From contig CBDIDH010000002.1 in NCBI GenBank assembly GCA_965277595.1, positions 3,906,001 through 3,970,000 of the forward strand: a stretch of 64,000 nucleotides of DNA. The letters are read 5' to 3'. A program made the translations under genes and the position numbers. This DNA comes from CBDIDH01 sp965277595. Its GTDB lineage: Bacteria > Planctomycetota > Planctomycetia > Isosphaerales > Isosphaeraceae. Shown here one piece after another: positions 63,844-64,000 of this stretch. Every line of letters begins with the position of its first letter. The stretch's first letter is position 1. The notes below the pieces were generated by a model. It worked only from the letters and a program-made list of their open reading frames with translations, was not told where the DNA came from and made no database searches.

Positions 63844-63877
63844 CGAAGGGCCGGGGCTCTCTCCCCCCGGCCCTTCG
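63844..63877 (+). terminator. Strong hairpin after the secreted protein gene
   Basis: CGAAGGGCCGGGG and CCCCGGCCCTTCG pair over 13 bases around CTCTCTCC, followed by GCTATTTCTGGG; 38 bases past the stop. Confidence 0.75.
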
Positions 63878-63968
63878 GCTATTTCTGGGTTTCAGCGCCA
63901 AGTCTCGAAAAAGGATTGGTGAGACCAAGGGGGCAAAAACAACCGACGCGTGAGGTTGTCGCATGCTC

Positions 63969-64000
63969 GATCATGACCGAGGACCGAGGACCGAGGACCG
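63969..64000. repeat. Heptad repeat K, cut by the window end
   Basis: GATCATGACCGAGGACCGAG and two more GGACCGA units: exact GACCGAG heptads running into the window edge. Probably the left arm of another hairpin. Confidence 0.7.

Overview
The window comes from a planctomycete, most likely of the Isosphaeraceae/Singulisphaera type. That placement is inferred from high GC, an ECF-type sigma factor next to a very large Ser/Thr kinase with WD40 repeats, a DUF1559 prepilin-like protein, small lipoproteins, and several exported proteins with the planctomycete N-terminal LExRxLL-type motif. No rRNA or species marker is present, so the genus is not fixed.

Region 1 (1-8.1 kb) is ordinary chromosome: the end of a zinc alcohol dehydrogenase, an isochorismatase-like hydrolase, a DUF892 ferritin-like protein whose natural start is followed by a stop codon, a PEP mutase/isocitrate lyase-family enzyme, and a 1460-residue multi-PAS/GAF hybrid histidine kinase.

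Region 2 (8.1-15.1 kb) is a gene graveyard. It holds broken copies of an AraC-type regulator, an IS630 transposase, the RNA-repair methyltransferase Hen1, an acyl-carrier-protein/formylglycine-generating-enzyme-like fusion, an aldo/keto reductase and a short-chain dehydrogenase. Most carry in-frame stops plus frameshifts or deletions. One HEAT-repeat gene in the middle is open.

Region 3 (15.15-33 kb) is an accessory island that begins at a tRNA-Ser(GCT) gene. An integrase C-terminal-like remnant abuts the tRNA and an integrase N-terminal-like remnant lies at 31.4 kb. Between them are a DUF5681 gene, an apparently complete type I restriction-modification operon (hsdM-hsdS-hsdR), the sigma factor/kinase pair, an incomplete IS66 element and a broken Toprim/DUF3987 primase-like gene. 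A broken ISKra4 transposase closes the island.

Region 4 (33.3-48 kb) carries cell-envelope and signalling genes: an outer-membrane barrel-like protein, a lipoprotein, a DUF1559 protein, two secreted proteins (one a large Calx-beta/parallel beta-helix protein), a membrane protein that looks like the Pycsar effector family (DUF5706/PycTM), a PlsC-type acyltransferase with a leftover AMP-ligase tail, a metallophosphoesterase, asparagine synthetase, and an FHA-GAF-class III nucleotide cyclase.

Region 5 (48-62.2 kb) is a type VI secretion cluster made of two convergent operons: clpV-tssK-tssL-short tssM on the plus strand and tssB-tssC-hcp-hcp-tagJ-tssE-tssF on the minus strand. tssA, tssG, tssJ, vgrG and PAAR genes are not in the window. 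A secreted Gly/Ala/Thr-rich protein follows.

The most unusual feature is a family of heptanucleotide-repeat hairpins (units close to GACCGAT or GGGCAAA). They occupy many of the intergenic gaps from 41 to 64 kb, and a larger composite form sits next to pseudogenes at 3.4 and 14.6 kb. They look like an uncharacterised dispersed repeat that may serve as terminators or RNA-processing sites.
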